62,000 nt of DNA from Cryptomeria japonica (taxonomy: Eukaryota > Streptophyta > Pinopsida > Cupressales > Cupressaceae): positions 605,680,709 to 605,742,708 of the forward strand of contig NC_081413.1 of assembly GCF_030272615.1 (NCBI RefSeq). The letters run 5' to 3'. Of the stretch, positions 1 through 11,321 are shown piece after piece (position 1 is the first letter of the stretch; the number at the start of each line of letters is the position of its first letter). The notes under the pieces are model-generated. The model was given only the letters and a program-made list of their open reading frames with translations, was not told the origin of the DNA and ran no database searches. The position numbers were made by a program, and so were the translations under genes.

Positions 1-528
1 TCTGAGCACATAGAATCTGCTATAACATTCCATATGTAAAGTTGCAGATATTTGTAATGATTTTATTGTAATATTTTGAAGTTGTAAGAGAAACCTTTAA
101 TAGGGTAAAAGATTCTAATCAAGTCTATAAATTGTAAAGCCTCTAACCAAGTGCATAATTTAGTTTAAGTGTTGTGAAATCCTTTAGCAAGGTAGATCTA
201 ATAGATCTTGTTACTCCCAAAAGTGTAAGCTATCAGAAATAGCTAAACATGTAGCTCTAATCGAGCACTCTTTATTATTGCAGTAGTGAAGTTGTGGGTG
301 TCATCCCCACCACAATTTTTCTCTCTAACCAAGAGTTTCTGTGTAACCAAAATATATGTGTTATGGAGTGAATCATGTATGATTGTTATCTATTTGTTTT
401 AGCTTTATATTATGTTTTTGCACTATTCGGTTTATGCATAATAGTAAAGTTATTATTGAAGAAAAGTTTTGGAGTACTGATTCACCCCTCCCCTCTCAGT
501 ACATTAGCTTTCCATATTGGGCCTAACA
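1..528 (+). mobile_element. Right end of a copia-type LTR, inserted in the element A LTR
   Basis: This is the downstream part of an LTR; its start is off the window. It ends in CCTAACA and carries the C-rich stem-loop found at the ends of the other copia LTRs here (arms GTACTGA at 474-480 and TCAGTAC at 496-502). Sequence homologous to the element A LTR resumes immediately after it, so it appears inserted in A's 3' LTR. The next bases, CTACA, would be the target duplication, but the other copy is off the window. Short frames at 375-705 are not credible genes. It could be a solo LTR or the end of a full element. Confidence 0.6.
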
Positions 529-1136
529 CTACACACTACACAACTTCACACAGTTTCTCATATCAATCATCAATCAGATTTAGCTTTTCAATCTCGCATG
601 TATTTCATTACATTATTCATTTTGATCATCATTTACTTATACTGTCCTCTTGACTACATAACCTTCCAAGTTAGCCAAACAAAATCTAAAATAGGTTTGC
701 ACTAAGCATTCCTATAGTGGAAAGGAATGAGAAGTGGACCACACCACAACATGCTTCATCGATCAAATCAACATGTTACACATCCATCACAAAAACTCAT
801 ACACTACACAAATGTTGATACACATTCTCCAATTCTGGATCAAACCGGACCCAAAATAATGCTTCTCAACTTAGAAAAATGAGAATGAAACTAAGATAAT
901 CATGAATGCAAGCAATCAACATCATATCTAGAGAATGGAGAAATTTGGACCACAATCAACACTATCAATTACCAATCAGCACTGAACATCATCTAGAGCA
1001 CAACTTCTAGACCACCAAACATATTCTGGATCACCAACTCAAAAAATCAACTTAGAATCATATATAAAGTCCACATGTTGACATTAATGACAACCATGAC
1101 AAACATATCAGCACCATCAAGATCACATTTGCAACA
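529..1136 (-). repeat. Element A 3' LTR, truncated
   Basis: This stretch matches about 7010-7623 almost base for base with scattered substitutions, in the same orientation. The right edge GCAACA (TGTTGC on the minus strand) is the LTR start. The part equivalent to 6605-7008 is missing because another LTR has been inserted at 528/529. Confidence 0.75.
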
Positions 1137-1300
1137 ATCTCCCTCTTTTTCAATGATGGCAATATCCATCAACAACAAACAAAAAAATCGCATCTGCATC
1201 AACATCATCATCATCTACAACTTTGCATCACTCCCCCTTTGACATCAAGGACAAAGGCGGGCACATATCCCTCTATGAAACTTAATATGCTCCCCCTGAG
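1137..1300 (-). other. Element A polypurine tract region
   Basis: On the minus strand a purine run (AAAAAGAGGGAGAT, 1137-1150) directly precedes the LTR start, as expected for the plus-strand primer. Two more purine tracts lie upstream, around 1229-1240 (AAAGGGGGAG) and 1289-1297. Similar serial tracts occur in elements B, D and E. Confidence 0.6.
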
Positions 1301-1413
1301 AGGAATCCGCTAAGCATTAGTCTAGAAAAGAATAATCATGCAAATCATTGGACCAATGCACATCTAAATGTACATCAGTTCAAACTAGGAGGGGGTAATA
1401 CCCCTAACTTCTA

Positions 1414-1854
1414 CTAGAGATACTCAAAAGTATCTTTACACAATGCCTTGGTGAAAATATCTACAATCTGTTCTTTCATAGGTACATATTCAGGCCTTAC
1501 TTCATTATCCAACACCTTTTCCCTCAATAAGTGATACCAAATAGATATATATTTTGTTTTGGAATGTTGTATCGGGTTCTTAGAAATATTTATTGCACTG
1601 ATGTTACCACACATAATTGAGATAGGTTCATCAAACAACACACCAATATCCTTCAAAGTCTATTTCATCCAAAGTAATTGCATGCAATACAAATATGTTG
1701 CAATATATTCATCTTCAGCAGTGAACAATGACATAGAATCCTTCTTCTTACTTGACCAAGCAACTAATTGGTAGCCTAGGAAAAATGCTCCACCACTTAT
1801 ACTGTTTGTATCATCAACACTTCCTACCCAATCTATATTTGCATAAGCTATCAA
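1414..1854 (-). pseudogene. Element A RNase H, broken
   Basis: Two adjacent frames on the minus strand give a copia RNase H. The first half (1660-1854) has the YANIDWVGSVDD and SGGAFFLG motifs and a TAEDEYIA stretch. The second half (1414-1656) has the ISKNPIQHSKTKYI motif and ends with QIVDIFTKAL near the usual C-terminus. A stop and frame change separate them. It would have removed RNA from the cDNA hybrid, but is not intact. Confidence 0.8.
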
Positions 1855-1959
1855 AGTGAATTTTGAATCTCTAGGATACCATAATCCAAACTCTTATGTT
1901 ACCTTAAAATATCTAAAAATCCTTTTCATTGCAACAACATGTGACTCTTTTGGTTCTTG

Positions 1960-2760
1960 CTAAAATCTAGTTGCTAAACAAACTACATACATGATATCCG
2001 ATCTGGTTGCAATTAGATATAATAATCCTTCAATCATTAATATGTAATTACTTACATTTTCCTTAGGAGATTTATCATTTTTTGTTAACTTGCATCTAGT
2101 GGTCATAGGTGTACACTTTGGTTTAGAATTCTCCAACCCAAACTTCTTTAGCAATTCTTTGACATATTTAGACTAAGAAATGAAAATTCTTTTGTTATTT
2201 TGATTCACTTGCAATCCAAGAAATAAATTCAACTTGTTGATCATAGACATCTCAAATTCCTTCTGCACATACCATCATTTCCTCCAAACATTATGTCATC
2301 AACATACACTACAACAATTAGAATTTTACTTGAATCAACTTTGAAATAAATATTGTTATCAGCAGATCCTTTCAGAAAACCTTGACCAATCAAATACTTA
2401 TCTAGCCTTCTATACCAATCTCTAGGAGCTTGTTTCAATCCATATAGAACTTTCTTCAACTTGCAAACAATATCCAGATCATCTCTCAACTTAAATCCTT
2501 CTGATTGTTCAATATAAACTTTTTCTTTTAGTTCATCATTCAAAAATGTTGAATTTACATCCATCTGATAAACTTTGAAATCCTTGAAAACTGGAAAAGC
2601 TAAGAACATCCTAATAGCATCCATTCAAAAAAATGGAGCAAATGTTTCTTCAAATTCAATGCCTTCAACCTGAGTGTAACCCTTGCAAACTATCCTTCCT
2701 TTGTTTCTTAAAACCTTTCAATCTTCATCCAACTTGTTTTGGAATGCTGTAGTAGTTTGC
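1960..2760 (-). pseudogene. Element A reverse transcriptase, broken
   Basis: The longest open piece (2241-2624) carries YQMDVNSTFLND, the VYIEQ motif, LKQAPRDWY and the catalytic YVDD box (VVYVDDIMFGG). The N-terminal part (about 2640-2740) reads VCKGYTQVEGIEFEETFAP in another frame with a stop before it. The thumb and connection part is at 1960-2154, with the TRSDIMYVVCLATRF end. At least two stops or frameshifts interrupt it. Confidence 0.82.
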
Positions 2761-2984
2761 CAGTCCCTATGGACAAGGGGACATTGTTCCAATTACATTT
2801 TTATTTGTCGATCTATGTACATGTTCCCATGTCTTATTTTTGCCAATCTAGTCTAGTTCTTCTCTCAATGCCTTCATCCAACTTTGATCATTGCAAGATT
2901 CTTCTACTGATTTTGGTTCGATCTCAAAAAGTAAACATAACAAAACTTATTCTTGAGCCACATTACTTCTCATAAGAACTCCTC

Positions 2985-3900
2985 TATTATTGTTTCCAAT
3001 AATCCGATTCTCAAAGTGATTCCCCTGTACATACCTTGGGGGTTTTCAAGACATAGTTGTCGGAGCATCCTGAGTTTCATTTTTCTTCTATTCGTCTTTA
3101 TTTTCTTCTTCCCTTCTTCTATCAAATGACTCATATGATTCATATCCTGCCAATTTATCAAAATCTTTAGAAATATCTTCATCAACCTTCACATATACAC
3201 TTTCAACAATTCTATTTAGTCTTTTGTTGTAACATTGGTATGCCTTGCTTCTTGTAGAATATCCTAGGAATATGTCTTCATCTGCTTTGCTATAAAATTT
3301 TCTAAGATTATGCCCATCTCTCTAGATACAGCTTTTGCTTCTAAATAACTTGAAATACTTCATTGTCAGAATCCTTCCATGCCATAATTCATATGATGTC
3401 TTCCCATATCTCTTTTGAAATAAAATTCTATTAAGGGTGTATACTGCTATGTGTATATCTTCTCTCCAGTAAACCTCTGGTAGTCTTGCTCCTTTGATCA
3501 TTGTTCTGGCTATATCTTGTATATTCCTATTAATTATTTCCTCTACACCATTCTGCTATGGTGTCCTAGGGGTAGATAACTATCTTCTAATTCCATGTTT
3601 CTCACAAAAATTGTTAAACTCACTAGAAGTAAATTCTCCTCCTTTGTTCAATCTCAAACACCGAATTCTTCCATCAACTTGTATACTCCTTGTTATGGTA
3701 AGACCACATAATTATATGTGCACCAATTCCAGTAGTCTAGTAGAAGATTGTTCCTTTCCTTTAAATGTTCCTTTTGTTTGCTTTCCCTCTTGACATTCCT
3801 TACAAATATTGTTATCAGATTTAGTCAGTCTCGGTAAACCTCTTACTGCACTTGTTGAACTAATCTTCACCAAATTGTCAAAGTTGATATGACACATCCT
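2985..3900 (-). pseudogene. Element A integrase, broken
   Basis: The GAG-pre-integrase zinc region is at 3712-3897 (CHINFDNLVKIS, then CKECQEGKQ). The core follows in broken frames toward 3500, including a degraded NGVEE stretch that matches the usual NGVVERKN catalytic-Glu region. The C-terminal part (about 3190-3480) reads GKTSYELWHG and DIFLGYSTRSKAYQCYNKRL in the fragments. Many stops interrupt it, and the catalytic triad cannot be confirmed complete. Confidence 0.72.
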
Positions 3901-4182
3901 TCTATGCCAGAGCTAGCTATCATTGAACTGAGATAACAAATAATATATTTTAGCTCCTTCTAATAGATAAATATTTCCACCATTCCTTTTCCCTGCTGCA
4001 ATAACAATTCTGGATCTATTTTGGCTCTCACAACAACCATCCTAAAACACAAAATTATAGCCATTTTCACATATTTGTCCAACACTTAGGAGATTATGAT
4101 GCAAACACTTTACATAATACACATTGTTAGTATTATGCTTTCTATCAAAGGTAATAGATCCAATTCCCACAATTTGTGTTGT

Positions 4183-5275
4183 CTAATCATCTCCAAACCT
4201 AACGAAACCTCTATTGTACTTTTCAAGATTTACAAACATACTTTTATCACCAGTCATATTATTTGAACATCCACTATCAATCAGCCATTCATTTCTATCT
4301 CTTCTAGCATGTAAAGTAGTAGCAACAATTTTAACAGTCTCAGAGGATAGTATGTTATAAACATCAATCTTAGGTACATCCTTTTCTTCCAAAAACAAAC
4401 ACTCACCTTCTTCATAGTCTGATTCATCATCTAAAATACTAGCATCATCTTTAACATAATATGCTCTCTTATTAAAAATTCCTTTACCTCCACTAAACTT
4501 TTGTCTTTTTCCTTTTTCCAATTATCTAGTAGCTATGTGACCAATCTTTCCACATCCAAAACATTTAAGAGGTAATATACCTTTATATTTGTTGGTTCCT
4601 TTCTACAGCTTCCTTACAAGATTTGCTTCCATCTCATTTGATCTTTCATCATCTGGCTCTTCCTCAGCAACTTTAAAGGTTGTCTCAAATTTATCTTTTT
4701 CTTTTCTTAACTTCCTCATCTCAAACGTGGTCAAAGTGTCATATAGTTGCTCCCTAGTGAACTTCTTTGGATAATAAACTTTCTCGATAGCAGATATATT
4801 ATCGATGTAGCTTTCTAGTAGATTCATCAAGATCTTCTCCATTATGTCTTCATCATTTAAGGTGCCACCATTTTCTTTGATATCATTTATTGCCATGTCA
4901 ACCCTCTAAAAATAGCTTGTTATGTCATCTCCTTCTATTCTCAAGTTCTCATATTTGTGCTTAGCTGTTAGCTTCTTTGATGATCTAACTCTATCATTTC
5001 CTTCATAGATTTCTCTTAACTTTTCCCAAAATTCATGAGTTGTATTCAATGAAATTACCTTTGTTAATTCAGTTTTCAATACTACAGATGGCATACCTTG
5101 TTTTTTCGTTCTCTTCATAAGCTTGAATCTCATCTAGAGTAGTAAGACCATTTGTCATTAGTACATACCTAGTCTCTACTACTTTCCAAGTGTTGTAACC
5201 CAAGGAGATCAAGTAACCTCTCATTGATGGGCTCAAATAATGGCTCAATTTTGTGTATATTTCCTATACTTTTAC
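4183..5275 (-). pseudogene. Element A Gag and aspartic protease, broken
   Basis: The Gag part (about 4603-5275) has the UBN2-type pattern: a SLGYNTWKVVE stretch near 5200, an LNTTHEFWEKLREIYEG stretch at 4906-5133, then the acidic 4603-4896 piece. A stop occupies the position usually held by Trp around 5267. A zinc knuckle near 4535-4580 reads CFGCGKIGHIATR but is followed by a stop where the last Cys should be. The protease follows at about 4183-4300 with WLIDSGCSNNMTGD, the catalytic DSG. Frames are interrupted at 4183, 4603 and 4906. Confidence 0.78.
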
Positions 5276-6493
5276 TAGGTTTTGACAAGGGTCTAGATAC
5301 TATCTAAGTCCTAAAACTCTGTTAAAATAATGATCCTATTATATTTTCATGAACTTGACAAAATGGCATTAACTTACCCTTATATATATTCTTTTTGGTT
5401 GAAATTATGATAAATGATGAAGTGGACATGCTATGTGATTTATCCATATTAATCTTGCATGCAGTTAGATAAATGTGATTCTGATGTCGAATAGATATAC
5501 CTTTGTTTTGTACACACTAATGACATGATGCATGAATTAATGAAGAACAAGAAATGGTCAAAGCTTCACAATGTGGGAGTTAATGCTAGTTAGTTGGTTG
5601 AAGATAAAGTCTCAATAAGATGAGTATTGAAGGAGTCAACAGTCAATTATCTATAAGTCAAAGAGTTTAGTTATGAAACTTCAGTATTCATATTTGTAGG
5701 AGAATAAATCTAGGAGGGATAGTTATGCTAGATTTCCTCTGTAGTTGAAACAACTTGATTGTTTCCTAGTCAAAGTGTAACTCCCTGTTCTCTTTCTTAT
5801 GTTGTAATAAATGGCATCCTCCTAATGTTCTGGGAATGGACTTGCTAGTAGTTAGAGTTAGTTAGGAGTTTCCTTATTATAAATAAGTTCAGATATCCCT
5901 TCTCAGGGATGGTGAATATCAACTTTTGTAATTTTTCAATTTTTTATTGCAAAATAATTTTCAACAAAGAGTATAGACTACTAGTGTTTTTAGATTAATA
6001 AGATAATATACAATTTTTTAGCACTTAGTTGAGTTTTGTGAAGACTTGATAAGGGGGCCCACTTAGTAAGGATTCCATCCTTTGTATTCAATTGTTATTT
6101 TCTTTCAGTATTTAGTTTGTTGTCTTGGCGGTTAACTATTCCTACAACTATTGGAAATCATCTTGTGACTATTCCTACAGCTAAGGCAGATAGAGTAGTT
6201 TCCTACGTGCTTGTTATGGACTCAGTTCCTTTTTTCTGAATTAAACGTAGTTTCTATTCAGGCATTTTAGTTATTTACTTTTAGAACATTTTCTTCTAAG
6301 TAGAATGACTACAATGAGGACTTTAGTGCATATATCTTGTTGACCCATTTCAAGTATACGCCCTGGGTTGACAAAGAAATGAGCTTTCATGATGATCATA
6401 TAACTACTTAGTATGGATGTCCAATTCCTAAGTCATGGCCTCAGAGTCTAGTTATTAGAACAATTAAGGGAGACAAACACTCATTTTCACTTT
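5276..6493. other. Non-coding DNA splitting element A Gag
   Basis: No coding sequence was recognised here. The stretch lies between a Gag start fragment (6497-6547) and the rest of Gag (below 5275), so it looks like an insertion or rearrangement. A TATA-like TTATTATAAATAAG lies at 5874-5887, followed by a pyrimidine-rich stretch, as in a plus-strand gypsy solo LTR. No convincing terminal dinucleotides or target duplication were found. Confidence 0.35.
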
Positions 6494-6496
6494 CTA

Positions 6497-6547
6497 AAAG
6501 CCATAATTGGATCCCTCAAAAATATCAATAGTTAGTTTATGTGCCAT
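6497..6547 (-). pseudogene. Element A Gag N-terminal fragment
   Basis: Seventeen codons on the minus strand read MAHKLTIDIFEGSNYGF and then a stop (6494-6496). The FEGSNYGF core, followed by KVKM after the stop, is the usual start of copia Gag. It begins about 45 bases downstream of the primer site, the expected position. Confidence 0.55.
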
Positions 6548-6591
6548 CGGAACTACCTCAAGTGGTTAAGATCTTTTCCAAGGAACCAAAT

Positions 6592-6602
6592 CTCTAATAC
6601 CA
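6592..6602 (-). other. Element A primer-binding site (initiator Met type)
   Basis: On the minus strand the sequence just after the LTR reads ATTGGTATTAGAG. This differs by one base from the standard TGGTATCAGAG complement of initiator tRNA-Met. Confidence 0.75.
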
Positions 6603-6604
6603 AT

Positions 6605-7623
6605 TGTTAAATTCCCAGACAACTAAGAGGGGGGTGAATCAATTGCCAATTAAACTTTTTAACTCTTTCACACATCTGGAATTACCAACTTATTAATTAT
6701 TTAATCTAAACTGATTTAATCATGAAAGCACACACATACATACACAATGAATGCTAGATATGACATGGAAAACCCTAGAAGGGAAAAACCATAGAGAATG
6801 TTAGTTCTCAATATATGACACCTATTAGGGTGACACCAGTTAAGGCAAATTTTATAAAGGTGGCTCACTGCCTGAATTCTCACTACGGAAGGCCTCACTA
6901 CCTAGAAAGGCTCACTATCAAAATAGAAAGAAAGAAAAGAAAAACCACCACTAAGATACAACAGCCACAAACAACAACGCTGGAATAGCTTTTGGATCCC
7001 AATAGAACACTACACAACTTTGCACAAGTTCTCACATCAATCATCAGTCAGATTTAGCTTTTCAATCTCACATGTCTTCCATTAAATTATTTGTTTTTAT
7101 CATCATTTACTTATACTATCCTTCTGACTACATAACCTTCCAAGACAACCAAACAAACTTTGAAATAGGTCTACACTAAGCATTCTCGTGGTGGTAAGAA
7201 ATCAGAAGTGGACAACACCACAACACGTGTCATTGGTTAGATCAACACATTACACATCCATCACAAAAAATCATACGCTACATGGATGCTGATACACAGT
7301 CTCCAATTCTAGATTGAAATGGACCCAAAATAACACTTCTTAACTTAGCAGAATAAGAATGAAACTAAGATAATCATGAATCCAAGCAATCAACATCATA
7401 TCCAAAGAACGGAGAAATCTGGACCACAATCAATACTATCAATTACCAGTTAGCACTGAACATCATCTGCAGCACAACTTTTGGAGCACCAAACATATTT
7501 CGAATCACCAACTCAAAAAACCAACTTAGAATCATACAAAAAAACCACATGTTGACATCAATCATAATCATTAATGAAAACCATGAAAAACATATCAACA
7601 CCATCAACATCACATTTGCAACA
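6605..7623 (-). repeat. Element A 5' LTR
   Basis: The 1,019-bp LTR runs from TGTTGC (7623, minus strand) to TTTAACA (6605). Its proximal 615 bp are duplicated at 529-1136. The C-rich end motif before the primer site lies at about 6612-6650. Confidence 0.8.
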
Positions 7624-8228
7624 ACTTGGTGTAACTGTGGTTCCACCCTACAGAACGAGAAAGCACTCAAAACACAAAAAACACATAGGCATTCCCTTTA
7701 AGAAAATCAGATGTTTTCTAATCTACAAAACTAAACAAATTTTTTGGGGTGTTTATAATGTCTTCAACAATCATCCAACACCAAATATGTTAGTAGTTTG
7801 TTTGGTTCATTCTTCATCCCACGAGTTCCAAGGATGCTACACGGGCAATTAGTATCATAGAAAACCTTATGATAAACAGAATTGGAAACCCTAAAAATAT
7901 AATTGAAAAATCCTAATCTAAAATTCACTTATATAGGTATCAACTACAAAAGGGCAAAGAGTTAACTGCATAGAACAAAGGTCGTAATGCACATCAAGAT
8001 GCTTCAATTGCAAAATAGGAAGCTCCAATTGCATAGCAGGAGACTCCAATTGTGCAACTCTGGTCTCCACCTGCAAAACAAAGACTCAGTCAAGTCAATT
8101 TGCCAAATTGATAATATAAAATCCTAAATTGAGCATCAAAACACTGAAATTAAAAAAAAAATACAGTCTCAATTCTATCAAGGTTGTGGAGGAGGTGGCA
8201 GAAAAGATTGATTTCATTCTTGTTCTAA
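7624..8228. other. No gene seen; degraded repeat DNA
   Basis: No supported coding sequence. A short motif close to GCTCCAATTGCA recurs at about 8005-8060 and again at 9170-9225. Frames here are short and have no recognisable domain. Confidence 0.4.
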
Positions 8229-8458
8229 TTATCGTTGTTTTTCTTGTTCTTGGTCAAGTTCTCTACATAGGGCATCTGTGAGGAGTTTTCCTCTTTCTTC
8301 CTCTATGTCTAAGACAAAGTTCACATGCATGTACTCAATGAAGCTAGTCTTTGTGTTCCAAGCAAGGTATTCAACTTGATAATGATGTCTTGTTGCTCAT
8401 TTTGGAAGCCTAAGATGGGTTGAAGGACTAAGGTCACATTCTTACCAGGGAGAACCAT
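8229..8458 (-). pseudogene. Unidentified coding fragment with a frameshift
   Basis: An ATG at 8458-8456 opens 45 codons (MVLPGKNVTLVL onward) ending at a stop at 8321-8323. The overlapping +1 frame then continues with a protein-like stretch (EYMHVNFVLDIEEERG, then LCRELDQEQEKQ) to a stop at 8229-8231. Joined, it would be about 75-80 residues with an acidic, helical end. I do not recognise the family. It may be a repeat-derived ORF fragment or part of a lost gene. Confidence 0.3.
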
Positions 8459-8518
8459 TTTGATTCATTCTTTTTAAAATTTAATCAGATTGAATGTCGT
8501 AAATGCAAAGTGATATTC

Positions 8519-8895
8519 TAATCAAGCTAGATGAGGGTTTATTTTAACAACTTGTGAGATTGAAATGAAGACTGAGAAAATGAATTGAAATTCTTTAAAT
8601 CAACTAGATTAAGTTCATTTTAGCAACTTGCAAAATTGAAATGAGAGGTTGATTCCAAATTGAAGCCTAATTAAACTAGGTGATGATTGTTGTTCATTTT
8701 ATCCAACTTGTGAAATAAAATGAAGAACTGAAACCAATTTAAGCACCTAATTAGCTAGATGAGGGTTCATTTTTATAATATTACAAATTTAAATATGAAA
8801 TTGATTCCAAAATTGAACCCTAATTAAACTAGATAATGGTTCATTCAACTCCTACTTAGACTATGTGCAATTTCTTATTCCCTTTAAGCTAGATT
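8519..8895. repeat. Degenerate tandem repeat, unit about 75 bp, five units
   Basis: Units begin with a TAAT(C/T)AA(A/G)CTAGAT-like motif at 8519, 8597, 8668, 8748 and 8821 (spacing 78, 71, 80, 73). Each is followed by GGTTCATTTTA-like and AACTTGTGAAATTGAAATGA-like sequence. Confidence 0.6.
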
Positions 8896-10248
8896 AGTCC
8901 AAGATCTGATCATCAAACATTATTATAAAATTGAAAATCACATGCAACATGTTAGTTCTTTAGAAAATTGCATGTGAGAAAATCAATCATAAAATGCTTT
9001 GCATGTAACCAAGATAACCCTAAAAAACCTTGCATGTGAGCAATGATCAACAAAAATTGACTATCCTAATCAAATGCACAAAAATATCAATCAAATTCAT
9101 TGAAAACTTAATCAACTATACAGTAATCTTGATCAACAGTGTAGGTATGGGCCCCAAATGCACAATTTTTGGCTCCAATTGCACAAGAACAAAGCCCAAT
9201 CGCTCAGGTCTAGGCTCCAATTGCATAGGTCTAGTCATGGACTACTCAAGAGAGAAAAAAATTACTTTTTGATACCTACACACAATCATAAACTTAAACA
9301 AATATCAAATTGGATGCACATTCACATCAGGTTCACCAAAATGTCGATCAAGAAATTGGGTTTTAACCAAACACATGAAAGTTATACTAAGCTTAACATG
9401 CAAAATAATCCTAATCTAACCAACAAATCTATCAAAATGAAACATGACTAAAAAACAGGAATAAAACCATCATCTTCTATGTTCCTTTGATGGTTCTTTG
9501 TTGTTTCTTCTCTCTTCTCTAATGGTGATGTGTTGCTCTCAAATTGCAAATTGCATGAATATAGGTGAAAGCAAGTGATTTGACAGTGAGATTACTAGAA
9601 GTTTGATTATCAAATTGATTGAATGATAGAAGTAATATGATAGCGAGATTACTAGGAACATGAATATGACAACTAAATTGACAAATTAACAATGCTTAAA
9701 GTAAATTGCCAGATTATTTTAATAGAGTAAGGATGCTAAGACTAGATGATTGCTAGATAATTCGACAAAGAAAAAATACTAAAACTGGATGATTTCATTA
9801 AAGAATGAGGCCTCCTTTTATATAAATTCAAATCTCAACGGATGGCCGGGATTGAATTGATTTTCGGGACATCGAATAGACATGATCAAGCATATAAACA
9901 AAGCTACCATTTAGGAGATGAATGAAAATGGAAAAAGTTGAGGAGAAGATATTATTGATAATTAATAAATAAAATATTTAATTATCTCCTCATGAAAATC
10001 AAATTAATAGGTTGAAGATATTATGGAGATTTAATAATTAAAAATTATCAAATATCTCCAAATAGAGGAATTAAAAATAAAAAATTTAAAATTATCCCCA
10101 CATAAGAGGATAAATAGAGATAATTAATAAATAAGATTTATTTAATATCTCCTCATAAAAATCTTCCCTTCTAAGGCTTACACAATGCACATTAAGATTA
10201 TTATATTACATGATATGTGTGTTTGACTTGTTCTTCAATTTTTTGAAG
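8896..10248. other. No gene seen; AT-rich degraded repeat
   Basis: Open frames at 9030-9451 have no domain and low-complexity composition. A phrase like AGYGAGATTACTAG is repeated near 9587 and 9640. From 9940 to 10165 the sequence is dominated by TTAATAAATAAAATATTTAATTATCTCC-type AT-rich inverted segments, similar in style to 17718-17960 on the other side of element B. Confidence 0.45.
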
Positions 10249-10253
10249 GTGTT

Positions 10254-11267
10254 TGTTGGTATGGTTTTGTCATTGATGTCAACACCTGTCAACACTTCTC
10301 AGCACTTGGAGATTCTTGATTATGTTCACCGGCATGTTCAGTGACTTATGCACACTCACCGCTATCTGGTTCACCGACAGATTATATTGTTCACTGGCAC
10401 TTGGAATGATTTGGAGGTTACTTGGTTATGTCGAAGATATTGTTTGGACACTTTGTTTTGGTAATTTGTTCATTGGTCTATTCAGGTTTGCATATTTGTT
10501 GTTACTGGCAAGCATATCTATTCTAGATCAACACGACATGCCATGGAAATGATTTGTTATTATTGTAAATGCATTGAGCCAACATGATGCATCACATATT
10601 GATTCATTTGTAATTGATTATATTGTAATATCTTTAGTAAGTTGACCTACTCATTTGGTCTTAGGTTATGATATAAATGTAAGATCTCATTTGTGAGATT
10701 AATGTAAGTGTGGAAAAGGATTATAATAAGGTATATGCGAATATAAGCAGAGCTATACACGTATACATCATTCAAGATTGAAGGAAGGTTTGAAGAAGGC
10801 AAATCAGAACTAAATCGGTATTGAATCTAGCATATGAAGATGCTATTTTGAGAAGTGCATTATCATTGGATTTAACCATCCAACTGTAGTCAGTGTGACT
10901 CCCATTTTGTGATTGAGCAATGAGCTCTAGGCAGTTGGCCTTTCTGCATGTGCAAACTCCATATTGTAAACACATACTATCTACACTAGTATCATCTGAT
11001 TGTGGGTAAGGTTTCCCACCATGGTTTTTCCCCTTACAGGGTTTCCATGTACAAATATATGTGTTATGTGTTGTGGATGTTATTGTCTTTTTGTTTCATG
11101 CATTAAAATTACCGATTTTGCAATTAACTGTTAAAATTGTCTACCAACATAAATTTTGGTTTACCAGTATTAAGCACTAAGTTTGGTTAAGTTAGTTTTG
11201 GTTTGAATTTATTGAAAAACTGATTCAACCTCCCCCCCCCCCTCTCAGTTGTCTCTAGGATCTAACA
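10254..11267 (+). repeat. Element B 5' LTR
   Basis: The 1,014-bp LTR runs TGTTGGTATGG to CTAACA. Compared with the 3' LTR it lacks 17 bases near the start. Its end has a poly-C run inside a stem-loop (AACTGA and TCAGTT arms) just before the primer site. Confidence 0.9.
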
Positions 11268-11269
11268 AT

Positions 11270-11282
11270 TGGTAGAGCTTAG
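11270..11282 (+). other. Element B primer-binding site, damaged
   Basis: TGGTAGAGCTTAG follows the LTR where element G has TGGTATCAGAGCCTAG. A three-base loss and a substitution have damaged the initiator-Met site. Confidence 0.7.
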
Positions 11283-11321
11283 TCCTCTTTTTGCAGAAGT
11301 TTAATAACTTGAGGAGATCCA

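Larger units (their letters stand above)
529..7623 (-). mobile_element. Element A: degraded Ty1/copia retrotransposon
   Basis: Read on the minus strand, the order is 5' LTR (6605-7623), primer site, gag, protease, integrase, reverse transcriptase, RNase H, polypurine tract, 3' LTR (529-1136). That is the copia order, with integrase before RT. Coding regions are broken by many stops and frameshifts. The 3' LTR is cut by the LTR occupying 1-528. About 1.2 kb of unrelated non-coding DNA separates a Gag start fragment from the rest of Gag. The right flank begins ACTTG; the matching left duplication is outside the window. Confidence 0.8.

Noticed and set aside
8519-8895. Regularly spaced repeats as a CRISPR array
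   Set aside because: Units are degenerate throughout, with no identical repeat and distinct spacer, in a plant context.
9030-9451. Two overlapping frames of 80 and 97 aa as a possible host gene
   Set aside because: No domain, no start context, AT-rich repeat composition.
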